This document shows positions 7,719 through 16,259 of a stretch of 64,000 nt of DNA, piece by piece. The DNA comes from Corynebacterium casei LMG S-19264 (GTDB lineage: Bacteria; Actinomycetota; Actinomycetes; Mycobacteriales; Mycobacteriaceae), in NCBI RefSeq assembly GCF_000550785.1, contig NZ_CP004350.1, positions 414,009 to 478,008 on the forward strand. The letters run 5' to 3'. The translations under genes and the position numbers were made by a program. The notes beneath the pieces were generated by a model. It ran no database searches and had not been told where the DNA came from. It worked only from the letters and a program-made list of their open reading frames with translations. Position 1 is the first letter of the stretch; each line of letters opens with the position of its first letter.

Positions 7719-8474
7719 ATGACTGTTAAAAATCCGGACCGTGAAGCATTAGACCACGGCCACATTACTAATGAGCCACTGCGTGCCAAGCCGTCAACTC
7801 CGTCTTGGGCGCTGAAGCTGACCATGGCTGTAACAGGCCTACTTTTTGCTTTGTTCGTTATCGGCCATATGGCCGGCAACCTGAAGCTTTACTCGCCAGC
7901 CCACGGCGGCGAAGAAGCCCTGGACAAGTACGGTGAATTCCTGCGCAGCATGGGTGAGCCAATCTTGCCGCACGGCACTTTGCTGTGGGTAATCCGCATC
8001 GTCTTGCTGGCAGCACTGTTCGCACACATCTACGGCGCGATTGTCCTGCACAGCCGCTCCCGTGATTCTCGCGGCAAGTTCCGTCGCACCAACCTCATGG
8101 GTGGCCTGGGTTCATTTGCAACCCGCACCATGCTGGTTACCGGCGTCGTGCTGTTGCTCTTCATCATCTTCCACATTCTGGACCTCACCATGGGTGTTGC
8201 TCCAGCTGCGTCTGATTCCTTCGTTCATGGTGCTGTTAAGGCAAACATGATTGCGACCTTCAGCCGCTGGCCAGTCACCATCTTCTACGTGCTGGCAATG
8301 CTGTGCCTTTTCTTGCACTTGACTCACGGCATCAAGCTGGCTGCTAATGACTTGAGCCTGACCGGTTTCAAGACTCGCCAGACCTTCTTGTTCTTGTCTT
8401 ATGTCATTCCAGCAGTTGTCTGCTTGGGCAACATCATCATGCCGCTGTCCATCGCCTTTGGCTGGGTCAGCTAG
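7719..8474 (+). CDS. sdhC: Succinate dehydrogenase cytochrome b subunit
   Basis: This 251-residue membrane anchor belongs to the menaquinone-linked succinate dehydrogenase (Bacillus/actinobacterial type, one large SdhC rather than SdhC+D). Five hydrophobic segments are visible from about residue 28 onwards, with conserved His in IGHMAGNLK, FAHIYGAI, FHILDLTMG and LTHGIKLAAND that fit haem b ligation. The start ATG follows GGAGGT at 4-base spacing. It is the first gene of sdhC-sdhA-sdhB; 33 bp separate it from sdhA. It delivers electrons from succinate to the quinone pool in the cytoplasmic membrane. Regulation is probably through the upstream RamB/DtxR-like sites (inference). Confidence 0.95.
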   Translation: MTVKNPDREALDHGHITNEPLRAKPSTPSWALKLTMAVTGLLFALFVIGHMAGNLKLYSPAHGGEEALDKYGEFLRSMGEPILPHGTLLWVIRIVLLAALFAHIYGAIVLHSRSRDSRGKFRRTNLMGGLGSFATRTMLVTGVVLLLFIIFHILDLTMGVAPAASDSFVHGAVKANMIATFSRWPVTIFYVLAMLCLFLHLTHGIKLAANDLSLTGFKTRQTFLFLSYVIPAVVCLGNIIMPLSIAFGWVS

Positions 8475-8507
8475 GAACCAGGACTGATAGGAAAGTTTGA
8501 ATAACCC

Positions 8508-10523
8508 ATGACTAACACTGAACTGTTGCGAGAGCACCCGAACTTCTCGCACCCTAAGTCCATCGTTGACGGTGTCTCTGCAGGTAACATCCTGGAATCT
8601 CACGAACCTCACGGTGTGCCTATGAAGGATATGTGGAACTACCACAAGGACCACATGGACCTTGTGTCTCCACTTAACCGCCGTAAGTTCACCGTTCTGG
8701 TTGCCGGCACTGGCCTGTCCGCTGGTGCAGCTGCGGCAGCACTCGGCGAGCTGGGCTACAACGTTAAGGTCTTCACCTACCATGACTCCCCACGTCGTGC
8801 GCACTCCATTGCTGCACAGGGTGGTGTGAACTCTTCACGTTCCAAGAAGGTTGACAACGACTCCGCTTATCGCCATGCAAAGGATACCGTCAAGGGCGGC
8901 GACTACCGTTGCCGTGAGTCCGATTGCTGGCGTTTGGCGATGGAATCCCCACGCGTTATCGACCACATGAACGCTATTGGTGCACCGTTCGCCCGTGAGT
9001 ACGGCGGCACCCTGGCAACGCGTTCCTTCGGCGGTGTGCAGGTCTCCCGTACCTACTACACCCGTGGACAAACCGGTCAGCAGCTGCAGCTGTCCACCAC
9101 TTCTGCGCTTTACCGCCAGCTGGGCCTGGGCAACGTGGAGCTTTTTGCTCACCACGATATGCAGGACGTTATTACCTACGACAACGAAGGTAAGAACCGT
9201 GCAGGCGGCATTGTTACCCGTAACCTGATCACTGGTGAGCTCAAGGCTTTCACCGGTAACGCAGTTATCTTGGGTACCGGTGGCTACGGCAACGTTTACC
9301 ACATGTCCACCTTGGCGAAGAACTCGAACGCCGGCGCTTTGATGCGTGCCTACGAGCAGGGTGCATACTTTGCTTCCCCAGCATTCATCCAGTTCCACCC
9401 AACCGGTCTTCCAGTGAACTCTTCCTGGCAGTCTAAGACCATTTTGATGTCGGAGTCGCTGCGCAATGACGGCCGCATCTGGTCTCCTAAGACCGAAGGT
9501 GATGACCGCGATCCAAACTCCATCCCAGATGACGAGCGCGATTACTTCCTGGAGCGCCGCTACCCGGCGTTCGGCAACCTCGTTCCCCGTGACGTTGCAT
9601 CCCGTGCGATTTCTCAGCAGATCAACGCCGGCTACGGCGTTGGCCCTCTGAAGAACTCTGTATACCTTGACTTCCGTGACGCAATTCAGCGTCTAGGCAA
9701 GGACACCATCCGTGAGCGTTACTCCAACCTCATTGAGATGTATGAAGAAGCAATTGGTGAGTCTGCATACGAATCCCCAATGCGTATTGCGCCTACTTGC
9801 CACTTCACCATGGGCGGTCTGTGGACCGACTTCAATGAGATGACTTCCATTGAAGGTTTGTTCGCCACCGGTGAGGCATCTTGGACCTACCACGGTGCTA
9901 ACCGTCTGGGCGCAAACTCCCTGTTGTCTGCTTCTGTCGATGGCTGGTTCACCTTGCCATTCACCGTTCCTCACTTCTTGGCTAAGCACCTCGGTGAGGA
10001 GAAGCTGGCGGAGGACTCCGCTGAGGCAAAGGTAGCGGTTGAGCGTGCGCAGGCACGTATTGACCGCCTGATGAACATTCGTGGTGAAAACCCACACGGT
10101 CCTGCGTACTACCACCGCCAGCTCGGTGAGATTCTGTACTGGGGCTGCGGCGTTTCTCGAAACATCGAGGATCTTAAGACCTCGATTGAAAAGATTCGCG
10201 AATTGCGCAAGGACTTCTGGGCGAACGTACGTATCCCAGGCTCCGCTGATGACATGAACCAGGTGCTGGAGTACGGTGCCCGCGTTGCTGACTACATCGA
10301 CCTCGGTGAGCTCATGTGTATTGATGCTCTCGACCGCGATGAGTCCTGTGGCGCGCACTTTCGTGATGACCACCTGTCCGAAGACGGCGAAGCTGAGCGC
10401 GATGATGAGAACTGGTGCTTCGTGTCCGCTTGGGAGCCAGGCGAAACCGAAGGCGAATTCATCCGCCACGCTGAACCGCTGTACTTTGATTCGATCCCGT
10501 TGATGACTAGGAACTACAAGTAA
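8508..10523 (+). CDS. sdhA: Succinate dehydrogenase flavoprotein subunit
   Basis: This is the 671-residue catalytic subunit. It carries FAD in the Rossmann region (VLVAGTGLSAGAAAAALGEL) with the covalent-flavin His in RRAHSIAAQGGVN. Substrate-site motifs include FIQFHPTGLP, the Arg-rich RYPAFGNLVPRDVASRA and the HGANRLGANSLLSAS block. Length and sequence correspond closely to the C. glutamicum SdhA as remembered, including the C-terminal ELMCIDALDRDESCGAHFR section. It oxidises succinate to fumarate in the TCA cycle on the inner face of the membrane. The stop overlaps the sdhB start by one base (TAATG), implying coupled translation. Confidence 0.97.
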   Translation: MTNTELLREHPNFSHPKSIVDGVSAGNILESHEPHGVPMKDMWNYHKDHMDLVSPLNRRKFTVLVAGTGLSAGAAAAALGELGYNVKVFTYHDSPRRAHSIAAQGGVNSSRSKKVDNDSAYRHAKDTVKGGDYRCRESDCWRLAMESPRVIDHMNAIGAPFAREYGGTLATRSFGGVQVSRTYYTRGQTGQQLQLSTTSALYRQLGLGNVELFAHHDMQDVITYDNEGKNRAGGIVTRNLITGELKAFTGNAVILGTGGYGNVYHMSTLAKNSNAGALMRAYEQGAYFASPAFIQFHPTGLPVNSSWQSKTILMSESLRNDGRIWSPKTEGDDRDPNSIPDDERDYFLERRYPAFGNLVPRDVASRAISQQINAGYGVGPLKNSVYLDFRDAIQRLGKDTIRERYSNLIEMYEEAIGESAYESPMRIAPTCHFTMGGLWTDFNEMTSIEGLFATGEASWTYHGANRLGANSLLSASVDGWFTLPFTVPHFLAKHLGEEKLAEDSAEAKVAVERAQARIDRLMNIRGENPHGPAYYHRQLGEILYWGCGVSRNIEDLKTSIEKIRELRKDFWANVRIPGSADDMNQVLEYGARVADYIDLGELMCIDALDRDESCGAHFRDDHLSEDGEAERDDENWCFVSAWEPGETEGEFIRHAEPLYFDSIPLMTRNYK

Positions 10524-11272
10524 TGAAGCTGACTTTAAAGATCTGGCGTCAGGCTGGACCAACCCACGACGGTAACTTTGAGACCGTTCAGGTCGACGAT
10601 GCCGAAGAACATATGTCAATCCTCGAACTTCTTGACCACGTCAACGACCAGATTATTGAGCGTGGCGAAGAGCCGTTCGCTTTTGCATCTGACTGCCGTG
10701 AAGGTATCTGTGGTACCTGTGGTTTGACCGTAAATGGCCGCCCGCACGGCCCCGGACAAAACACTCCTGCTTGTCAGCAGCGTTTATTCCAGTTCACTGA
10801 TGGCGACACCGTAACCTTGGAGCCTTTCCGTTCCGCTGCTTACCCAGTAATCAAGGACATGGTCGTTGACCGTCGCGCCCTTGACCACGTCATGGAGCAG
10901 GGTGGCTACGTCTCCATGGATGGAGGTACTGCACCAGATGCAGACACCTTGCACCAGAACCACGAGACCGCTGAGTACGCTCTGGACCACGCAGCCTGCA
11001 TCGGCTGTGGTGCTTGTGTTGCAGCTTGCCCTAACGGCGCTGCTCACCTGTTCACCGGTGCAAAGCTGGTTCACCTCTCCCTGATGCCTTTGGGCAAGGA
11101 TGAGCGTGGCCGTCGTGCACGCAACATGGTTGATGACCTGGAGACCAACTTCGGTCACTGCTCCCTCTACGGTGAGTGCGCCGATGTTTGCCCTGCGGGC
11201 ATCCCATTGACTGCTGTGGCAGCTGTTACCAGCGAGCGTGCTCGCGCAGCTTTCCGCGGCAAGGATGACTAA
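10523..11272 (+). CDS. sdhB: Succinate dehydrogenase iron-sulfur subunit
   Basis: This 249-residue electron-transfer subunit has the plant-type [2Fe-2S] ligands in CREGICGTCG plus the later TPACQ, and the two C-terminal cluster motifs CIGCGACVAACPNG and CSLYGECADVCPAGIP for the [4Fe-4S] and [3Fe-4S]-type centres. It passes electrons from the SdhA flavin to haem and menaquinone in SdhC. It is translationally coupled to sdhA through the TAATG overlap. A small membrane protein gene follows after 60 bp, before the operon terminator at 11728. Confidence 0.96.
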   Translation: MKLTLKIWRQAGPTHDGNFETVQVDDAEEHMSILELLDHVNDQIIERGEEPFAFASDCREGICGTCGLTVNGRPHGPGQNTPACQQRLFQFTDGDTVTLEPFRSAAYPVIKDMVVDRRALDHVMEQGGYVSMDGGTAPDADTLHQNHETAEYALDHAACIGCGACVAACPNGAAHLFTGAKLVHLSLMPLGKDERGRRARNMVDDLETNFGHCSLYGECADVCPAGIPLTAVAAVTSERARAAFRGKDD

Positions 11273-11332
11273 GCTATAGTCATCTATAGAAAACCGTAAA
11301 TATTAAGGTACGAGAAAGAGATCCCAGCCGCT

Positions 11333-11707
11333 ATGAGTGCACATGATCCGGCAGTAGCTGACTTCCGCAGTGAGACCTACCCTGAGTTCACAGGGGACAT
11401 TTCGGATAATTACGTTGAGGGCTACGTTCCTAACTCTTTGTCCGCTCCTCACTCTTCCCTGAACACCACCTCAATGTGGGTTGGTATGGGACTTCTGATG
11501 GGAACTCTGCCGCCTGCAGGCATCATCGTGTGGGCCTTGGGTGTCATGGTTGAGCCAGCTGGCCTTCAGAGTGCTCAGCAGCACCAGACCTTGCTGTGGA
11601 TCGGCGTCGTTGCCACCATCATCGTTGCTATTGTTGCAATCGTTCTGATGTGGACTGGCCGCAAGGGCCTGCGTGAATTCCGTGCAAGAACTGGCCGCAA
11701 GGACTAG
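11333..11707 (+). CDS. Small conserved membrane protein downstream of sdhB
   Basis: This 124-residue protein has a hydrophilic N terminus and two hydrophobic segments (about residues 46-69 and 82-106) ending in a basic tail (GRKGLREFRARTGRKD). I do not recognise a named family. A gene of this type follows sdhB in other corynebacteria, and it lies between sdhB and the strong terminator at 11728, so it probably belongs to the sdh transcript. It could be an accessory or stability factor of the Sdh complex (inference from position only). The start ATG follows an A/G-rich stretch (GAGAAAGAGATCC). Confidence 0.8.
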   Translation: MSAHDPAVADFRSETYPEFTGDISDNYVEGYVPNSLSAPHSSLNTTSMWVGMGLLMGTLPPAGIIVWALGVMVEPAGLQSAQQHQTLLWIGVVATIIVAIVAIVLMWTGRKGLREFRARTGRKD

Positions 11708-11727
11708 TACTTAGCCTTACACCTCCA

Positions 11728-11763
11728 CACAAAACCCGCTGGTAACAACCAGCGGGTTTTGTG
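11728..11763 (+). terminator. Intrinsic terminator of the sdhCAB unit
   Basis: A perfect 16-bp stem CACAAAACCCGCTGGT (11728-11743) with 11748-11763 has a 4-base loop and a built-in GGGTTTTGTG tail. Confidence 0.92.
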
Positions 11764-11828
11764 ATCGCATAGACTCAATTGAAGTGAAGATTTAAGTCAT
11801 CTAATGGATTTTGGAGACCACACCACCC

Positions 11829-13259
11829 ATGGGTAAACACCGCGCCGTTGAACCGGAGAACAACACTCAGGAGGAGGCGCAGAATCCGCAGAACGATGCC
11901 GACAACGCTGAGATAACTTCACCTGAAACGCCACCGGCGCCTGTAAAGACGAAGGCTCCCGCGAAGCGCGATGACTTCCGCAAGGTACCAGGACCATCGG
12001 CTGAGGTTGAGGCGCAGCGCCGCCGTACCCTGCGCAATCACAAGGCATTCGTCACGGCACTTCTTATTGTTGCCGCGGTTATCTTCTTGGCGTGTTCGTG
12101 GTGGCAGAACCAAGAAGGCGGCGCTCCGACATGGGTTGGGTACGTCCGCGCAGCCGCAGAAGCCGGCATGATTGGTGGCCTCGCAGACTGGTTCGCGGTC
12201 ACCGCGCTATTTAGACACCCGCTGGGCATTCCAATTCCACACACAGCACTTATCCGGAAAAAGAAGGATTCCGTTGGCGAGGCGCTTTCGGGGTTCGTGG
12301 GGGAGAACTTCCTCAACGCGGAGCTGATTACGGACAAAGTCTCCCAGGCGAATATCCCAGAAAAGCTTGGTGCATGGCTGTCCCAGACCGAAAACGCGGA
12401 GAAGGTTTCCCGCGAAGCCGGCCGACTGACCGCCAATGCAGTGCGCGCGATGGACCCCAAAGACGCAGAGATGCTCATTCAGTCCCAACTGATTGACAAG
12501 CTCGGCGAGCCACAGTGGGGCCCACCTTTGGGCAAGCTGCTCGAAGGCCTCATCGAAGACGGCAAGGTGGAGCCAGTTGTCAATGAGCTCATCGATTGGG
12601 GCCACAAGAAGGTTCTGACCATGGAAGATTCTGTGGTCACCCTCATCGATGAACGTATGCCGACCTGGGCACCGCGCTTTGCCCGCTCCATGGTGGGGGA
12701 GCGTGTGTACAAGGAACTGGTTGATTGGGTTACTGACGTCAAAAATGATGATGACCACGAGGCCCGTCATGCTATTCGCCGCGGACTGCACAACTTCGCA
12801 TCCGACCTGCAGACAGATCCCGAACTCATCGGCCGCGTGGAATCGCTCAAGTCTGACATCATGGGCTCCACCCCAGTCCAGGGCGCAGCCGAGGCGATTT
12901 GGGCCAAGGCCGCGGAAGCTATCATCACTCAGGCTGAAACCTCTGATTCGATGCTGCGCGAGAAGATCGTCGAACTGTGCGTGAAGTGGGGTACCAACAT
13001 CCAAGAAGACCCGCATTTGCGCGAGTCTCTGGACAACCGTATCCAAGGCGTGGCACGTTTCCTGGCAGATAACTACGCGCCAGAGGTTACCAACATTATT
13101 TCGGAGACCATCGAACGCTGGGATGCAGATGAGGCATCGGACAAGATCGAGCTGATGGTGGGCAAAGACCTGCAGTTCATTCGTCTCAACGGCACGCTTG
13201 TTGGTGCGCTCGCGGGTCTTGTGATTTACGCGGTTAACCACCTGATTTTCGGCCTCTAG
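11829..13259 (+). CDS. DUF445 family membrane protein
   Basis: This protein of about 476 residues starts MGKHRAVEPEN; a TTG 18 bp upstream is the alternative. A polar, Pro/Glu-rich N terminus (about 75 residues) precedes a hydrophobic segment (FVTALLIVAAVIFLACSWW) and the DUF445 signature GGLADWFAVTALFRHPLGIPIPHTALI. The long helical middle and a C-terminal membrane segment (LNGTLVGALAGLVIYAVNHL) follow the family layout. DUF445 proteins have no established biochemical function. The gene stands alone after the sdh terminator. A GGAG lies 12 bases before the chosen ATG, a somewhat long spacing. Confidence 0.88.
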   Translation: MGKHRAVEPENNTQEEAQNPQNDADNAEITSPETPPAPVKTKAPAKRDDFRKVPGPSAEVEAQRRRTLRNHKAFVTALLIVAAVIFLACSWWQNQEGGAPTWVGYVRAAAEAGMIGGLADWFAVTALFRHPLGIPIPHTALIRKKKDSVGEALSGFVGENFLNAELITDKVSQANIPEKLGAWLSQTENAEKVSREAGRLTANAVRAMDPKDAEMLIQSQLIDKLGEPQWGPPLGKLLEGLIEDGKVEPVVNELIDWGHKKVLTMEDSVVTLIDERMPTWAPRFARSMVGERVYKELVDWVTDVKNDDDHEARHAIRRGLHNFASDLQTDPELIGRVESLKSDIMGSTPVQGAAEAIWAKAAEAIITQAETSDSMLREKIVELCVKWGTNIQEDPHLRESLDNRIQGVARFLADNYAPEVTNIISETIERWDADEASDKIELMVGKDLQFIRLNGTLVGALAGLVIYAVNHLIFGL

Positions 13260-13348
13260 TTTCCACTGCCCGGTATTCTTGGACAGCGCGTTGTGATCAA
13301 CGCCGCTATTATGGAGACAAAACCGCACCATTGACCAAGGAGTTCATC

Positions 13349-13930
13349 ATGGCTGAAGAAAAGTCCCCTTACGATTCCTACGACGACGCGACGAACGCAG
13401 CTAACGCGGCTGACGATGCCGACGGCGCGAAGCACCGCAAAGACGGCGAGGCCGATGACGGTGCGAATGAAACCCTCGAGTCGCTGAAGGCGGCTGGTTC
13501 ATCCGCTTTTGGCTTGGCGAAAGAGTTCACCAACCGTTTCCGTGAAGATCGTGCCGCACAGTCTGAGGTAAGTGATGCAGCAGATCCGACTGACGGCACC
13601 GAGTCCGGCAAGAAAGGCTCCTTCTTCGACCGCGCTACGGAATTTGCCAAGGATGTTTCTGGCTCTGTTCGCCGCGCGGCGGAAGAAACCCGTGAGACCG
13701 AGACCTACTCAGATGCCAAGGAGAAGGCCGGCAGTGCTTTCGGCGTTGTCCGGGAGGAAGCATCGGACGCGGTCAACACCGTGAAAGAGCGCATGAATGA
13801 GCGCAAGGAAGCCAAGGCTGCTGAGAATGGCGCTGAGGAAAAGCCAGTTACCAAGGGCGATGATGTCGCTGACCCGACCGCTGAGGTAGTCGACGGCGAA
13901 GTCATCTCCTCCGAAGATGACACCAAGTAG
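13349..13930 (+). CDS. Acidic helical repeat-like protein, LEA/YtxH-like, function unknown
   Basis: The ATG at 13349 follows AAGGAG at a good distance and gives 193 residues. The first 45 are Asp/Ala-rich (DDATNAANAADDADGAKH). The middle has amphipathic helices with recurring Phe and Lys/Glu (SAFGLAKEFTNRFRED, SFFDRATEFAKDVSGSVRRA, SAFGVVREEASDAVNTVKE), resembling LEA or YtxH-type stress proteins. No membrane segment or signal peptide is visible. It lies between a DUF445 and a DUF2516 gene. A role in envelope or stress protection is only a composition-based guess. Confidence 0.75.
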   Translation: MAEEKSPYDSYDDATNAANAADDADGAKHRKDGEADDGANETLESLKAAGSSAFGLAKEFTNRFREDRAAQSEVSDAADPTDGTESGKKGSFFDRATEFAKDVSGSVRRAAEETRETETYSDAKEKAGSAFGVVREEASDAVNTVKERMNERKEAKAAENGAEEKPVTKGDDVADPTAEVVDGEVISSEDDTK

Positions 13931-14106
13931 CACCCTGGCGCACTCTCATTCACAGGTTAACGCCAGAGTATCGGTGCTGTATGTGAATACCGTTTGCCCA
14001 CTAGGTGCATTGGCTTAGTGGCTGATAGGATCACTAGCAGTATCGGGCGTCTAGAGTCTTCTGGGCGCGAAACACTTTTTATGATTGAGACTTGACTGAC
14101 ACCATC

Positions 14107-14406
14107 ATGGCTTTTGCATCTGCGTTATTGACCTTCGTTCAACTCTTCGAGGCTAACCTGTTCCGCGTGCTTGCTATCGCGGCGATTGCCGGTTTGGTCA
14201 TGGTGTTTATGACCCGCGAAGATGCGTTCCCGGCAGGTGACCGCCACCCAAAGATGATTTGGGCGGCAATCCTGGGTGGTTCAGCGTTCGCCATGATTTT
14301 CCCACTGCCAATCTTGTCGTGGGTCGGCGCGGTCGCTACCGGCATCTACTGGTTTGATGTCAGGCCGCATCTCCGGTCGCTCATCAACGGTGAGTACAAC
14401 TACTAG
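14107..14406 (+). CDS. DUF2516 family small membrane protein
   Basis: This protein of about 99 residues has three hydrophobic stretches: LLTFVQLFEANLFRVLAIAA, an Ala/Gly/Val/Met-rich segment ending VMVFM, and a C-terminal pair around MIWAAILGGSAFAMIFPLPI and LSWVGAVATGIYWFDVRPHL. The motif YWFDVRPHLR near the C terminus is typical of the actinobacterial DUF2516 family, whose function is unknown. The ATG at 14107 is chosen; a TTG 15 bp upstream also fits and neither has a strong ribosome site. It precedes the DeoC-like gene by 74 bp. Confidence 0.75.
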   Translation: MAFASALLTFVQLFEANLFRVLAIAAIAGLVMVFMTREDAFPAGDRHPKMIWAAILGGSAFAMIFPLPILSWVGAVATGIYWFDVRPHLRSLINGEYNY

Positions 14407-14480
14407 TCTTTAACAAAAATCAAGAATCAAAGGGCGCAGATTTATCTTCTGTGTCCTTTAACTTTTACCCAAAGGTTGTC

Positions 14481-15008
14481 ATGTCTGAATTTGTAGCTTT
14501 GTCTATGCTCGGTGCTTCTGCCGACCAGCTCAAGAAGATTGTTGAGCAGATGGGTACTTTGCCGCACATTGGCAACCAGTGCTTTCGTGTGGTCGTCGAT
14601 CCCACGCAGATCACTCTCGCCGCTCAGCTAGTCAAAGACGCCCAGCTTCCGGTCATGATCATTAGCGTCGCGGGCTATCCAACGGGACGCCATCACACGC
14701 TGATTAAGGCCTCAGAGGCGCGCCTTGCCGTGCAGTCTGGCGCGGAGGAAATCTGGGTGAGTGTGGACAACACTATCGCGGATTCCAATACTCATCTCAG
14801 CGAGCTCATCGCCATTTCGGAGGCGTGCCCGGACCCCGTCCAGCTGGGGCTTATCGCACCGCTTTCCGGTGCTCCCACGCACCCCGCAGCCCACGCCGCC
14901 ATCCAGGCAGCACGCCAAGCAGGCTTCAAGCGCATTATCTCCAGGCAAGGATCGCCGGAGCTAGCGGAGGCAGCATCCCCGCTGGAATTTCACGTCGTGG
15001 ACCTCTAA
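14481..15008 (+). CDS. Divergent DeoC-like (deoxyribose-phosphate aldolase fold) protein
   Basis: This 175-residue protein starts at an ATG with AAAGG five bases upstream. It resembles a shortened DERA/DeoC barrel: RVVVDPTQITLAAQLV matches the substrate-lysine strand region, SVAGYPTGRHHTLIKASEAR the GFPxG loop, and QSGAEEIWVSVDN the EID strand. Where DeoC has the Schiff-base lysine (VKTSTGF), this protein reads RIISRQGS, so the catalytic Lys appears replaced by Ile. It may be a non-catalytic paralogue or a different aldolase-fold enzyme; my alignment was done by eye. C. glutamicum carries a deoC gene in a comparable region. Confidence 0.6.
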   Translation: MSEFVALSMLGASADQLKKIVEQMGTLPHIGNQCFRVVVDPTQITLAAQLVKDAQLPVMIISVAGYPTGRHHTLIKASEARLAVQSGAEEIWVSVDNTIADSNTHLSELIAISEACPDPVQLGLIAPLSGAPTHPAAHAAIQAARQAGFKRIISRQGSPELAEAASPLEFHVVDL

Positions 15009-15038
15009 ACGCCTCCTTTCAGAGCACTAGCCGAGGGT

Positions 15039-16144
15039 TTAGATTAGTCTCATCGCTCCCATCGCGCTCACATCATGAGTGTTGCTCACTAGTTTTCCGG
15101 CGGAGGTTAAAAGTTTGACTTTGCCGCGGTGGCGAATCATGCGGCCGCGTTTGGGTTTCGTGAAGTTCTTGCCCTGAACTTCACCGGCATCGTTGACGCC
15201 GTTATGATAGACACACAGCCTGGTGAGATTCGATGGGTTGGTCTGACCGCCGTTCTTGTGTGCCTCCAAGTGGTGCACCTGGCACCTATCCGCTGGCACC
15301 TTGCAGTCTGGCCATGGGCACACCAGGTTTTCTGCCATGGCTAGAATCCGTTGCTTTCCTGATGCGAACCGCGCTTAGTAGAGATTGACGGGCCCTGCGG
15401 TGGGGTGGAAGAGCCCGGCATAGACTTTGTCACCGAGGGCGCCGGACATCGCAAGGTTAACGATTTCCGCGCCAGTCGTGGTGGTCCCGTCGGAGGCTTC
15501 GATGATGGATTCGTTGCCTTCGCCCCAGATGATTTGCGCAGATTGATCCAGGCCGATGGCAATGACCGTGCGGTATTCCGGTTTGAGTATTCCTCCGCCA
15601 CCGTCAATAAGTTTCCAAATGCCTCCAACAGCGCTTTCTTCCTCGGCTGCTCAGTGGTTTCTATCGCGTAGAGGGTCTTCGTAAAATCAGTGATTCGGCG
15701 CTGCGTATCCGTCACGGTCATGGTGCGCATGCCGTTCTTGGACTGGCTCACTTTTACACCGGGCTCTTTCGGTTTGTCGCCTTGGATTTCTTTCACACGC
15801 CGGTTGCCGTAGGCATTGACTTCCTTGCACGAGCCCTCGTGTGCGATAAGCTCTGCGCGCAGTTTCCAGGCTGCGCCGCGCTTCTTCAATTTCTTCGCGT
15901 ATCTATTAACCATCATGAGATGGTCGAGGCTTAACTGGCGTTGTTCGGCCAGCACTATTGATTCGCGCTGCAGGCGCGGGGAGTCGGCGGAGCCGAGAAG
16001 GCTATCGGCAAGCTTGGAGCACTCCTTTGCTTTAGGCAGCACAATGCCCAAGTCCTCCAAGTCATAGGGAGACTGCTCGTTGATAAAGCGGAGGAACCCT
16101 ATGCCCTGGGAGTAGATGAATTTGATTGCGTGAAGAAAGTCCAT
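15039..16144 (-). pseudogene. Broken HNH endonuclease (DUF222/13E12-type) gene
   Basis: The reverse strand reads as one ancestral gene in pieces. The N-terminal part starts MDFLHAIKFIYSQG (16144) and stays in frame to about 15580. The expected continuation (YRTVIAIGLDQSAQIIWGEG) is in another frame. It then hits an in-frame TAA at 15374-15376, where VNLY should run into ARFASGKQRILA. The last part has the HNH motif: CPWPDCKVPADRCQVHHLEA, then GGQTNPSNLTRLCVYHN. One frameshift and one nonsense change break what would be a roughly 370-residue protein. Such DUF222-HNH genes are repetitive, expendable elements in actinobacteria. Sequencing error could explain one lesion, less easily both. Confidence 0.8.
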
Positions 16145-16196
16145 AACTTCGACGCTAAACCCACAACGAAAGCCCGCACCAGAGCAGGCCTGAATA

Positions 16197-16248
16197 CCTG
16201 TGGATAATTACATTGACACGTCACCCAACAGGCCAAGTTATCCACAGG
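16197..16248. repeat. Two perfect DnaA-box-like 9-mers as an 11-bp inverted repeat
   Basis: CCTGTGGATAA (16197-16207) and TTATCCACAGG (16238-16248) are exact reverse complements, and each contains the canonical DnaA box TTATCCACA. They lie 30 bp apart in the gap between the HNH pseudogene and the LmeA-like gene. No origin genes are nearby, so a titration or regulatory site, or a hairpin, is more likely than oriC. Confidence 0.6.
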
Positions 16249-16259
16249 CAGCGCCTTGG

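Noticed and set aside
12207-13331. 374-codon reverse frame over the DUF445 gene
   Set aside because: No domain and opposite to a recognised family; shadow.
13935-13966. CTGGCG/CGCCAG inverted repeat after the acidic helical protein gene
   Set aside because: Six-bp arms with a 20-base loop and no T-run; below what I would call a terminator.
16197-16248. Replication origin
   Set aside because: Only two DnaA boxes, no AT-rich unwinding element and no dnaA/dnaN nearby.
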